Shown: positions 10,940 through 20,560 of the stretch, in pieces | How positions within the stretch are numbered: position 1 is the first letter of the stretch | Layout: every line of letters begins with the position of its first letter | Assembly (NCBI GenBank): GCA_015680685.1 | Contig: MNCI01025408.1 | Coordinates: forward strand, 29,774 to 60,808 | Source of the DNA: Gnetum montanum | Lineage: Eukaryota; Streptophyta; Gnetopsida; Gnetales; Gnetaceae | Length of the DNA: 31,035 nucleotides | Direction: 5' to 3' | Position numbers and translations under genes: made by a program | The notes under the pieces: model-generated | Seen by the model: only the letters and a program-made list of their open reading frames with translations | What the model was told of the DNA's origin: nothing | Database searches by the model: none

Positions 10940-13250
10940 ACACTTAATATTCCAAATGTCAGAGCAAATGTAGCACAAATATCCACTAGATTCAACAATA
11001 GTGAAAAGAAGCTATGCCTATAGAGAACATATGGAAAAGAGGACAAGAAATATAGTAAATTAACTGCTAAGGAGTAGACCTATTTCAAGATCGGAACCTA
11101 CCACCTATTTCCTACTAAACGACTCAACAAAATTTCCACCTATGCCAGTAGAGGAAGTGTAATTCTTATGGAAAACTCAATGCTAATATAGCACATTTAC
11201 ACTTTCTACAAATATAGAGAAGTTTTAAAGAGAAGAAGGAAAGGAAACATACATTGATATTTTCTTGCCTTATTAAAAAATTATGCAAGAAAGTAGGAAT
11301 TCTAGGATATACAAATGATGTTCTAAGGAAAGCCTAGAATGCATCCTATTCTGAGATATCCAAACCAATGCCACCAAAAGAAGACCATCTGGAGAAGCCA
11401 ATAGACACTAAGGGAGCAATAGGGTCCACACCAGTAAGTAACATTCCAATAATTGGACAATAAAAAGCTGGACCTAGTGGGTCAATGCCTACCAATGATA
11501 GACCTAGATAGAGTGCTTCACTTGCATAACAAGATTATAGGCCTTCCATGAACCACTTGCAACAGATTGTAGAAATAATTGGTTGGGGAGCTAGGGAAGG
11601 TTTTGCATTGTACTAAGCCAAGGATAACACCATAAGATCTACAATATCAACAAGACCTGCTAGTGGACATGTATCTCTATAGGAAAAAGAAGATGATGAT
11701 TGATTAGGCACAATAAATTTTAGGGAATGCTACATCTTTACATGTTATGGTAGAAACTAGAGAAGGAGCCATAGTGGTGGTAATGTAAGATCAAGATGTA
11801 GCAGAAGTAATAGAAGTAATCACTTATCACATTCAAGAGTCCTTTAATTTTTCCATTGTGCCACTAGTAAATATCATAGGAACAAGAGATGTTGAAATGC
11901 TAGGTAAAACATTTATGATCCCAATAGAACATGAAGATATCCTTGATTGACTACTATAGATAGGAAAGTAATGCAAAATTTTCTTAACATCCCTAGCTAT
12001 ATCACTGTAGTCTAGTCTAATTTAATTGAAAAAAAAGGAAAGCTAGTCAAGGTAGAGACAAGGGAAGAGCATGCAAAAAACAAAGTGTAGAAGTTGCAAG
12101 CTAAGTTAGTAGCTTTGAAAGCAAAAAAAAAAAAAAAGAGGTCATGCATAACACATCTCACCAAACCAGCTAAATGCATTTAGAATAGAACAAGTGAGGC
12201 AACTCATAGCAAGGAACATTTTAGTAGAGATGGAAAAAGAGAAGGTTGTGTGGAACAAATTAGTAGCAGAAGCACAAACATATGCATATGCCAATGCCAT
12301 CACTACCTTAGAAGAAGAAAATAAGAAATTGATGCAAATAATACAAAGTTGATAGACATTGAAAAGAAAAAAAATGTTCTCAAAGTAAGCATTCATCAAC
12401 TACGAGAATAGTTCATTAGAGTCAACTAGAACATGAATAAATTAGCTAGAGAAAACTAAACCCTATCAATGGAAGAAGTCTATGCTATTTGTTAGAAATT
12501 AGTAATTGAAATCAACGTGTGGTAGAACAAGGCCAAGAAACATGAATAGCTCAAAGAACACTTCAAATACAAGGTGGTCATGTACAAGAAAATCAATGAA
12601 AAAGAAATTTGAATGACCAAGGTTAGGATTAGTACAATCATAGCATAAACACTTGATTGGCACCTGATTCTAGATAGCTTAGCCCATGTTCACCAAGTTG
12701 AAGTAAAGAATAAAAACCTGTAGATTAAGGATCTCATAGAGTGCATGGGGTTAGCAAACCTTTGGTATGCTAATCTAGCCATGTTAATATTTGGTAGACC
12801 AAGAAATAAGTTTGAGAAAGAGGTAGTTGTTGTATATGCACTATATGAAAAGGAGTTTGCGTACAGGAACTATGCTTAATAGAAACTACATGTTGTAAAC
12901 TCTAAATTTAAAATAGTAAAGGCTAGTGACCAAGGTCAAAATGATGTAGTAGCAAACCTAGATTTTAGAATGACTGACTACCAAGAGTTGAGAAAAGATG
13001 GCCAAGGCATTTAAAGAATAGAGAACGTAGTTCATAGCTTGGTATGTGAAAACCAACAAGATGTTTTTATAGCTATCATGCCCATGGAAAGTACCAACAT
13101 CATCAAACATCATAGAATTCACATGGATAGTACATGATCCTAGGTCAAAGGAACATAAGCTTTGGGCACTTCTTAACTATTACCAAATTTATAAGTCCAA
13201 TGACAAAGAAAACAACCTAACAAAGGAGCCACCATCATTAGGAACTTAAA
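10940..13250 (+). pseudogene. Unrecognised element-encoded coding remnant, second part with coiled coil
   Basis: Protein-like translation resumes at about 10985 (EDKKYSKLTAKE, TYFKIGTYHLFPTKRLNKIS, RGSVILMENSML). From about 12005 to 12420 the plus strand encodes a long Lys/Glu-rich heptad-like region: KLQAKLVALKAKKKKK, then IEQVRQLIARNILVEMEKEK, then ITTLEEENKKLMQII, interrupted by stops and by an A15 tract at 12123-12137 that probably causes a frameshift. Such a pattern is typical of a coiled coil. Other strings to about 13250 remain weakly coding. No RT, integrase, protease or RNase H motif was seen. This looks like a large non-autonomous LTR element carrying its own structural ORF, not a host gene, but the family is unknown to me. 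Confidence 0.45.
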
Positions 13251-13473
13251 GACTACATCAAGATCTTTCATTTTGTTTTGTTTATTGTTAATTGTGTCCA
13301 TCATGCTATACATAACAATTTTGTAAAACATCACATGAACCACCATGCAACATTCAAAGTCAAGTAGTCATGCATATAAGTAGTATGCGAAAGTCTACCT
13401 CCCAATTTTGTAAGAAACTCTATCCTCCTTTTATTTTAACTCAAGGTTGAGTTTCTTATTAGTCATGGGGATA
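13251..13473 (+). other. 3' untranslated part and polypurine tract of the second element
   Basis: Non-coding sequence ends in TAGTCATGGGG (13460-13470), followed by ATA and then TGATAAAACC. This is a plausible polypurine tract next to a TG-starting LTR and is identical over 11 bases to 7100-7110. Confidence 0.45.
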
Positions 13474-14117
13474 TGATAAAACCTATTTTTAATGAGCAAT
13501 GATATTGTATCTACGATATTTCATCTATGATATCATATCTATGACATTTTAGCTCTACATACATCATCATTAATGTGATATAATGGGTCTTGTTCACCCC
13601 TATAAATATCAACATTTGGTCACACCAACAAAAAACTTTCATTCTACCCTTAGCAAAAATCTTGCAATTTGTTTTCATAGTTTATACTTAGTGATAGAGT
13701 GAATGCCTATAGTGTGGCGTTGAATAATTGAATGGAATCTTTATTTGAGTGGATTGTACTTGGACATAGTTAAGAGCAAGATTGTTTTTCACCATTACAG
13801 CATCCACTTAGTTTCTTTATTTTACTTAGCAATTTCTTTACTTAGTTTAATTTTCTTTTCTTTAATATGCTTACTTTAGTTATATATAATAGTGAAAAAC
13901 TTAGTTAATTTTCATTTCTATATAATATGTTTTCATTCCTTTTGACTTAAGAAAACTTTTGTTGCTATTGTTCACAATGTTATTATTGATTTTACATTTC
14001 TACAAGGTGTGATTTTTGGCTTGTTTATATGTTGTGAGTAGTTGTTACTTCATCAATCATTGTAACCTTTCATAACTCAATATTTTTTTGTGTTAGGAAA
14101 TTAATGATTGTATCTTA
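13474..14117 (+). other. LTR-like segment with TATA box
   Basis: It begins with TGATAAAACC directly after the candidate polypurine tract. Repeated words around GATATTGTATCTACGATATTTCAT and ATGATATCATATCTATGACAT fill 13498-13555. CCCCTATAAATATCAACATTTGGTCACA at about 13597-13624 is a good TATA box context for an LTR promoter. The end of the LTR and a second copy were not found, so the right limit is arbitrary and set at the start of the hairpin. Confidence 0.45.
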
Positions 14118-14639
14118 ACTAGCTTAAGTATATATTTATAATATATATCTATAAATTGGCTGAGAAAATCTTATTTATTTACAAGTAAAAAGTTCTTTGA
14201 GTAAAAAATTTCACGATTTCTGGACAAAGAACAAGATTTAAAAAACCCAAATTTCCATGCCTTCTAGACGAAGAACAAGAGTTCTGTACCTTATTTTTTC
14301 TAAGGATGGATTTTCTGAAAAAAAAATTTCCATCAATTAGTGTATGCTCTCACCCTTGGCCCAATTTGTTGTTTTTGATATATAATGCAAATTTGGCCGA
14401 GAGTGAGAGCATACACTAATTGATGGAAATTTGTTTTTTTAGAAAACCCAATCTTAGGAAAAATAAGGTACAGAACTCTTTTTCTTTGTCCAAAAGGCAT
14501 GAAAATTTGGGTTTTTTAAATCTTGTTCTTCGTCCAAAAGTCGTGAAATTTTTTACTCAAAGAATTTTTTACTTGTAAATAAATAAGATTCTCTCGGCCA
14601 ATTTATAGATATATATTATAAATATATAACTAAGCTAGT
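14118..14639. repeat. 522-bp foldback hairpin (inverted repeat, about 251-bp arms, 19-base loop)
   Basis: The left arm 14118-14368 and right arm 14388-14639 are inverted copies, separated by only 19 bases (14369-14387). Both ends start ACTAGCTTA when read inward. By eye the arms agree over roughly nine in ten positions, with small indels in poly-A/T runs. Matching blocks include CATCAATTAGTGTATGCTCT, AGAGTTCTGTACCTTATTTT and TTATTTATTTACAAGTAAAA. No coding sequence and no clear flanking duplication (TGTATCTTA versus GATCACCCG) were seen. It could be a foldback MITE, an inverted duplication, or a locus whose transcript forms a long hairpin feeding small RNAs. Confidence 0.95.
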
Positions 14640-14738
14640 GATCACCCGTCGTCTTCTGGTGCAACGATGATTTAAACATAACAGATAGAAATATTATAAG
14701 ACCATGGAATGCTTTATTGAATGATTATAAGAATGAGA

Positions 14739-15156
14739 TCATTCTTCATTAGATTTAATGCATTGCTCTTCATCCAATCTACTTTGACGGTGCAAAACCT
14801 TAAATATCTTGATATATCTTTCTTTGAAGATCAGAGGGAATATTTTCAAACTGTCAGTACTCCTCACTCAAGATAGTGCCACAAATGTAAAACCTGTTGT
14901 TTCTTTGCTGATGAAAGTTACATTCTCAAGCTTAAAGTGGTAGTTGGCAAGATCCTCCACGTATGATTGGTGGAATGGGTACTTGTCAAGGATGTTCATT
15001 ATCATACAGTACTCTAATATAAAAGTCAAACTCAATGATGACATACAATGGCAACTGTGGAGGTTGACACAGTGAACTATATGTTATTTTCTTAATGACT
15101 CCCAATGCACCATTAACCAATCCTACTTCTGGCCATAGATTAACACAAATGAACAT
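14739..15156 (-). pseudogene. PIF1-like DNA helicase, C-terminal fragment
   Basis: The minus strand from 15156 reads MFICVNLWPEVGLVNGALGV, then PPQLPLYVIIEF, VPIPPI and QLPL. After a frameshift it continues LENVTFISKETTGFTFVALS, a TGA where the family has Arg, VRSTDSLKIFPL and RLDEEQ, with a stop codon at 14739-14741. These blocks occur in this order in the C-terminal half of PIF1-family 5'-3' helicases, including the helicase domain of Helitrons and other plant PIF1-like genes. The conserved TIHKSQG segment that should sit between QLPL and LENVTF is missing: about 12-14 residues are deleted. The N-terminal Walker motifs were not seen upstream. It is an inactive fragment; a Helitron origin is possible but no Helitron ends were identified. 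Confidence 0.85.
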
Positions 15157-15960
15157 TACTCAATTCAATTCTTCTTCTGAATCATCTCAAAATTTCACAC
15201 CATTTGTCTTTTTATCTACTATGCACGGTGCAACTGGCTAAGGACCTACTTGGCTAATTTTTTATGCAAGAACCAAGGATATCCTAATGTCTCCTATTCA
15301 ATTTGTTTCAATTTAGATAATTTCAATAAATTTTTGATTGATTTTATGTATTTTCTCTATTATCCCTACTTAACATTGTTTTTTTTTAATTGTATTTTTG
15401 CATATTCAAATCTTTTATTTGGAGATTGCAATTGCTAAGAATTTTCTTATTTTTATATGGGAATTGTTTTTTAATTGTTGGATTATCTATTATGTGCAAA
15501 AGTGCCTTTATCTCTAATACTTTTACATAGCTGTTTTGTATCATAATGAAGCACTTCCTCCTCAAATCTATATATATGTGCACACTCAACATAGTTCATT
15601 TTTGTTATTTTTTAAAAATGAACATAGAGTTAATAATGTTTGGCCCTTTTGAGTATTCTATCATTAGCCATCAAAATACATAATCAAGTAAATCATTTAC
15701 ATAATACATTCGCACCTCTATTAAGATGTGATTAAAATTATGCCCAACAAATTTATTGCCAAAGTTATTTCATTGCAAATTATTTTTAAAAAGCATAAAA
15801 CTTCGTGAGTTTTAGTCATGGCAAAGCATAGAGTTAAAAGTTTCTCAAATTAAAGAAAAAAACGGTTTGTAAAAGCCTAATATAGTCATTGCATTATGGA
15901 ATCATAAAGTCCGTTACATATCGTAATTTTATCTCTACTTTTTATTCCCTAATGAAAAAT
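15157..15960. other. AT-rich non-coding stretch
   Basis: No domains or repeats of note were recognised. Short open frames here have low-complexity, AT-driven composition. Upstream parts of the helicase may be decayed beyond recognition at 15157-15250. Confidence 0.4.
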
Positions 15961-16485
15961 CAAGTTGAAGAGTTTTAACGGTATGCCGCATTAGAAACCC
16001 AAAATTTCTCAAATGGAAAATTTGGAGTATAACGCTAGCTTTGCGCTAACCCATCCCATACCCATCCCAAAACCGCGTATACTTTCCCTGTTTTCTGGGC
16101 GAGACAAAAAAACGTCTGCTGCAAAATCCCAAAACACACAAATAACCCATTCTCTCTTCTTCTTCTCCATGTCGGTTCTGTGTTTTTGTCTGTGCAAAAA
16201 CTCAGCTACATATCCGCATCTTCATCTTCATCATCATTCATTTCACTTCACTGTACAAAACTGCAAAATCGGCAGCCAAAAAAACCCCACCAAAAACTCC
16301 AACCACTTCTTATGATAAAAACAACAAATTCCATTCAATAAAAGAAGAGAATTACAGTTCCGGAAATGTACCTCGCCAACATATAAATTTGGACACGCAG
16401 AATTCAGAAAACTAACAGTGGTAAGAGAGAAAATAGCAACCGCGTCTCTTTAGAGTGAGAGTAGTAAAGATCAGAGATTACAGAG
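15960..16485. other. Moderately CpG-containing segment with CT-rich tract
   Basis: CpG dinucleotides reappear here after a CpG-poor stretch. A pyrimidine-rich tract (CATTCTCTCTTCTTCTTCTCC, about 16148-16168) precedes an ATG at 16169, and that frame extends upstream to an ATG at 16013 and stops at about 16315. The 100-residue product has no recognised motif. CT-rich tracts are common in plant 5' leaders, so this could be a decayed 5' region of a gene, but I cannot support a protein. Confidence 0.25.
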
Positions 16486-16741
16486 ATGATGCATTTTTTA
16501 AGGACCTATATTTTTTTCCGTTGTTGCAATTGTGAATCATTTTAAGATTTTTTTTTGTTGTATTAGCTTAGCTCCATTTCTGTTACAAGTTTAGAACATA
16601 ATTTCAATTGCCAATGAGGCATTTTTTAAGGACCTATATTTTTTTCAGTTGTTGCAATTGTGAATCATTTTAAGATTTTTTTTTGTTGTATTAGCTTAGC
16701 TCCATTTCTGTTACAAGTTTAGAACATAATTTCAATTGCCA
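16486..16741. repeat. 128-bp tandem duplication (two near-identical copies)
   Basis: Copies 16486-16613 and 16614-16741 are adjacent and differ at only about two positions (T/G at unit position 5; CCG versus CAG after the T7 run). The unit runs from ATGAKGCATTTTTTAAGGAC to TTCAATTGCCA. Immediately downstream a 17-bp unit, TTAACGGGAAATTTCTG, is repeated in tandem exactly at 16785-16801 and 16802-16818. Confidence 0.95.
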
Positions 16742-17580
16742 AAAATTTGAACCAGAGAACTTGAAAAACCAGAAGCCAATAACATTAACGGGAAATTTCT
16801 GTTAACGGGAAATTTCTGTACCTTCTTCTCATAGTCGCCGTCGCCGTTGTTGGATGATGATTTTCTGACAACAGATGTTGAGGATTTTTTGCTGGATGGT
16901 CCAGAAAAAACAAACATAAGAAGATAACCATTTTTATTCGGAACTCTGTAATTCGGACGAAAGAGAGAGAGAGAGCGCGCACCATTCCGCGCCCATTCCT
17001 CGTCTGAATTATTCACACCTCTCTCAGTCTTCACACCTTAAATTTCGCAGTAGCAACAGCGTCTTGATGATCTTGAGGATCTTGATCCTGATTTGATAGC
17101 GGTAATACGACCTGCTACTACTACGTACCGTAAAATCGAAACAAAAAAGAAAAAGGTCTCTCAGAAATCTCGAGGATCCACGAACATCTGCAAGGGCGGC
17201 TCAGCCGTTACGTCCGGAGAGCTTGGGCCACTGCGGAATCAGGGGACGGACCGGATCCATGCTGGCCAATTCTACGGCTAAGAAACGGATTCCGTCTGCG
17301 GAGCAGCTTCTGGCCTGGTTATGGCAGAAACACCAGAGCTGCCGCGCAAGATCTGCTCCGCGGGGGCCCTCCGCTTGGACGCCGAACAGCACGTGAACGC
17401 CGAACGGCTCCGCCGTTACATCCGGAACCGACGGAATTTGCAGAAATGGGAGCCTCTGATCCACGAATCTCGTGGCCGCCTAGAACCAGCGCGACAGCAG
17501 CAACGCGCCTGCAACCTCAAACTTGAACACTCCTGCATTGTTCCAGACGCTCAGCATCGCCCACGATTGCTTCCTATATA
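16742..17580 (-). other. CpG-rich island, possible promoter-proximal or first-exon region
   Basis: I count 39 CpGs in 17161-17580, about one per 11 bases, in a window that otherwise has very few. GC content is also clearly raised. On the minus strand an open stretch covers 17034-16732 and contains SGPSSKKSSTSVVRKSSSNN then DGDYEKK, at which point AAG|GTACAG (about 16817) resembles a splice donor. Another minus-strand open stretch is 17464-17201, and a plus-strand one is 17321-17581; none shows a known domain, and their translations look like GC-driven readings. A similar word, GGCTC-GCCGTTAC-TCCGGA, occurs twice (about 17198 and 17406). I cannot name a gene. The composition argues for a recently unmethylated gene end or a young insertion. 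Confidence 0.4.
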
Positions 17581-17583
17581 AAT
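17573..17583. promoter_or_regulatory. TATA-box-like element at the island edge
   Basis: CTATATAAATA lies at the edge of the CpG-rich segment, 17 bases before the 52-bp ACGT-rich repeats. The reverse strand reads TATTTATATAG. If the transcript runs to the left (minus strand), the repeats sit upstream as expected for promoter elements. Functional status is inferred. Confidence 0.35.
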
Positions 17584-17600
17584 AACAGTTTGCCTCCTAT

Positions 17601-17704
17601 ACGTGACACGTCACCGTTGTGCACAAAGTTGCGTTAACGAAATGGCATGTCAACGTGACACGTCACCGTTGTGCACAAAGTTGCGTTAACGAAATGGCAT
17701 GTCA
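17601..17704. repeat. Two identical 52-bp tandem repeats with ACGT-core motifs
   Basis: Units 17601-17652 and 17653-17704 appear identical. Each carries ACGTGACACGTCACCG, with two ACGT cores of the kind bound by plant bZIP factors (ABRE/G-box/TGA-type), and GCGTTAACG. A third partial start (ACGTTAG) follows, with a perfect 7-2-7 inverted repeat AACGTTAGTTAACGTT at 17704-17719. A promoter role is inference from motif content and the adjacent TATA-like string. Confidence 0.9.
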
Positions 17705-17769
17705 ACGTTAGTTAACGTTACGTACAAAAAATTAGCGTTACCGATTATGACCGTAATGATCTATCGGCC

Positions 17770-18452
17770 AAATTAGAGGAAATATTTCAACAAACTTGGT
17801 TTTCCTGGCCTTATCCCAAGCAATAATTATATTCATCATTCTTTATCTTATCTCAATTACGGTACTTAATAAATAATAATGAAAGAAAATATTCTAGATG
17901 AACACTAATGATATCACATGGAAAAGAACGCTTTACTTTAACACATTTGCAAAGGTAGATGTTTTTGTACACACAGAAAAAAATTGCAAAAAGCAATAGC
18001 ACCATAGTTTGATTTTCTAATTCCAGGGCACAAGGATCAAATCTCATCATCATAACATAACTTCTTTTCATGTTGATCATCCATGCCAACTATTTTGGAG
18101 GGGGGTTACTGCACCTACCAAGAGCCATATGTGGCCACCATCATAGCTGAGCCATAAAAGGGAACCTCTTCAACATCTGCTACTATTTGAATGAAAATGA
18201 AAGATTCATTAAAAGACTTTATTTTATATTGTGTCAATTTTTGTTATGCTTAATTCTAGAATTGTTGGTAGATAGCAATAAGAAGGTATTATAATGTATT
18301 TTATAACTCCATGTTAGTTTTCATATTTTTGTGTTTGCTCTTCTTTTGGGGAGAAAAAGGATCAGCATTTGATTTATTTTTATTTGCAATACAACTTAGG
18401 ATTTCTATTTATCTTTAAAAGATGATGGAAGGTTTTGTTCTCATGATGCAAA
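17770..18452. other. AT-rich spacer
   Basis: No coding or repeat structure was recognised between the CpG-rich island and the copia 5' LTR. The last five bases before the LTR (18448-18452, GCAAA) are the likely target site. Confidence 0.5.
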
Positions 18453-19084
18453 TGTAAGAATAAATGGCCCACTTTTCATAGGTATTAGTTAATTAAAGAA
18501 CCGTTATCTTGTAACAATCATTGTTACAATTACAGCACTTTAACACTACTCTAGTTATGGAGCATTAATGCTTCCATGCTAAAGGAAAGCACTAATGCCA
18601 CTCCATTTAAAATTGTTGGGATTCCTTGCTTGCCTAGAAAATGTCATTTTCCTATTCCATAAAGGTGAATCGAATCAAATGCAAATAAGATCCAATTCAG
18701 CTGCAGTAACAGGAATAGGCAATAAGTTCTTCAATAAATATCACTTTGAGCATAGTTCAACCTATGAAGGCTATTCAACTATATTTTGTATTTACAAAGC
18801 TTTTAAGATTTGAGTGCACTATTTTCTTTTATCATCCATAAAAAGCATAACAACTTTAGTGTTCTCTTCCAATTGTTATGTTTCAATTCTTGCTTCTACA
18901 AGTTCTTATCGATGGATGAAAACATTTTATTTTTACAAAGTTATTACTTGTCCATTCATAAAATTATATTTTGTTTTATCTACTATTAATAGGCTAGATT
19001 TTTTAATATTTGAGCAATATAGAAATCCCTATTATTTTGGCTTACCTCTGATTAATAGAAAGATCATTGAATAAATTTTTAACA
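18453..19084 (+). repeat. Copia 5' LTR
   Basis: It starts TGTAAGAATAAATGGCCC and ends TTTTTAACA, followed directly by the primer-binding site. It matches 23424-24055 along its length, for example GGAGCATTAATGCTTCCATG, CAAATGCAAATAAGATCCAA and TTTTGTTTTATCTACTATTA. The position corresponding to the TATA box of the 3' copy reads TAGAAAA (18635-18641), so this copy's promoter box is damaged. An AATAAA at about 18733 may be the polyadenylation signal. Confidence 0.92.
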
Positions 19085-19087
19085 TTT

Positions 19088-19099
19088 TGGTATCAGAGC
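19088..19099 (+). other. Primer-binding site, tRNA-iMet type
   Basis: TGGTATCAGAGC lies three bases after the 5' LTR and is the standard 12-base complement of the 3' end of plant initiator methionine tRNA, used by most copia elements to prime minus-strand DNA synthesis. Confidence 0.95.
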
Positions 19100-20560
19100 A
19101 AGGTTTGCAATTTCTTCTTTACCCAATTTTTGGAATTTCTTCTATAAACTGATATTGAAGAAATGGCATCTTGATAGAAAGCCATAGTTTCAGATGATAA
19201 CCGTTCAAGAGATGATTCCATCAATCTTCATCTTTATGAAAAGTTTGGAGGCTATTTCAAGAGCATAATCGTAGTGGACATAGAAGCCATAGCTACATCA
19301 TTTTGTGTAGGAAGTTAGCAAAATGGTCTTAGATTTTCTTCCAATGTTTTCTTAATTTTTCCTTGAAAACACTCTTTGTCCATCTTGGTATATATAAAAC
19401 TAATAATTCATCTTTTGGTTTTAATGTCATCATATTTGAAATTTTGTCAATGCTCTTATTCATTTGTTCTTGGGAGGGTTTCTTTTTGGTGCAAACATGG
19501 CTTTTCTAACCATGGCTCTATTAGCTATTATGTAACTCTTATTAGAATTTAACATTTGTTAAAGATTTCAAATGATTAATAGCTTATATGATTGCTCATT
19601 TTTTAGGACACTGTAATATAACTATTTTTATGGCATGTTGTCGATGGCATTATGTGGTACTTGGTCATGAACATGTGTTGCAATAATGAATATAGATTGA
19701 TGCTCTACTGGTTTTATGATAAATATATACTAATTTTAATGGCTGCTCAGCGCCTATAGACTACTAGACTTCAATTTATGATCCACCTCTATGGTTGCAT
19801 ATAAGTCAAAAACTATTAGTAATCATTAACATTTGAGAGTTGATGAACAAAGGTAAGTTGATATTATTTTATGCATTAAAATATTTGATTTGGAAATATG
19901 TGGTGTGACTTAAGGGTAGCCACAACATCTTAAGTCATATTCACATTTTCTCTGGAATAATAGCTAAAAAGGATTAATGCATGAATTTATTACTCAGATA
20001 AAGCTTTTTTAAAAAAATTGAATATAAAGTATGAATATTTTTGTACATTAGTTTGCTACATTTACATAACCTTGTAATGCTAGAGTTGCATGATAAATAA
20101 AGTTTTAGCAAAATGTAGCTTAAGGGTTATCTTGAACATGAAGATTATATTCCTGTGCATTCCATGCTAGTAACATAAGACATGAATATATTTAAATGTT
20201 ATCATGCATATATGATGAATTACTATTGAGATTATTGGATAAATTTATGAATTGTAAAGATTATTCATGATATTCTTTATGCCATATTAAGAGAGACTTC
20301 AATATGGCTTAGGATAGCCACATAACCTTAAGTCATAATGATGTTTTTAAGATAATGGTGTCATTTAAAGAATTGCAATTAGTTTATAAGTTAATTGCTT
20401 GGCCCCATAGGGAGGTGGTTATTCTTATGACCTAATTGATATAAGATAGTGAATCTAAATTAAGTGTTCCTATGCCAATAGGTATGGATTATTTATTTTA
20501 GATTTATTAGTCTTATTAATGAATTTTACATGTAAATTCATGTGTGATGCAACCTCTACA
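19100..20560 (+). other. Copia internal region without recognisable gag or integrase
   Basis: An ATG at about 19162 opens a short copia-like leader peptide (MAS then stops), with NRSRDDSINLHLYEKFGGYF readable at about 19200-19255. Beyond that I find no gag, zinc knuckle, protease or integrase motif. The region is AT-rich and holds related words around TTAAG-GTAGCCACA-CTTAAGTCAT at about 19905 and 20302; the first forms a stem of 9 bp (TGACTTAAG/CTTAAGTCA, 19906-19937). It may hold secondary insertions or deletions. Confidence 0.4.

Noticed and set aside
12142-12399. Minus-strand open frame of 85 codons as a membrane protein
   Set aside because: It is opposite the coiled-coil-encoding plus strand; its hydrophobic character is the expected complement of Lys/Glu codons.
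13474-14639. Treating the hairpin as part of the LTR of the second element
   Set aside because: The sequence after 14639 leads into helicase-derived sequence, not LTR or PBS-like sequence, so I could not link the hairpin to the LTR.
16009-16197. Minus-strand 62-codon frame
   Set aside because: It overlaps another unsupported frame on the plus strand and has no motif; not supported as a gene.
17201-17581. Protein-coding genes on either strand of the CpG-rich island
   Set aside because: Frames are open on both strands because GC-rich DNA has few stops; neither translation shows a domain. The region is kept as a possible promoter or exon only.
18595-19074. Two consecutive plus-strand open frames (72 and 86 codons), and a similar one at 23641-23910
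   Set aside because: They lie wholly inside the copia LTRs, recur in both LTR copies with different stops, and are not coding in the element.
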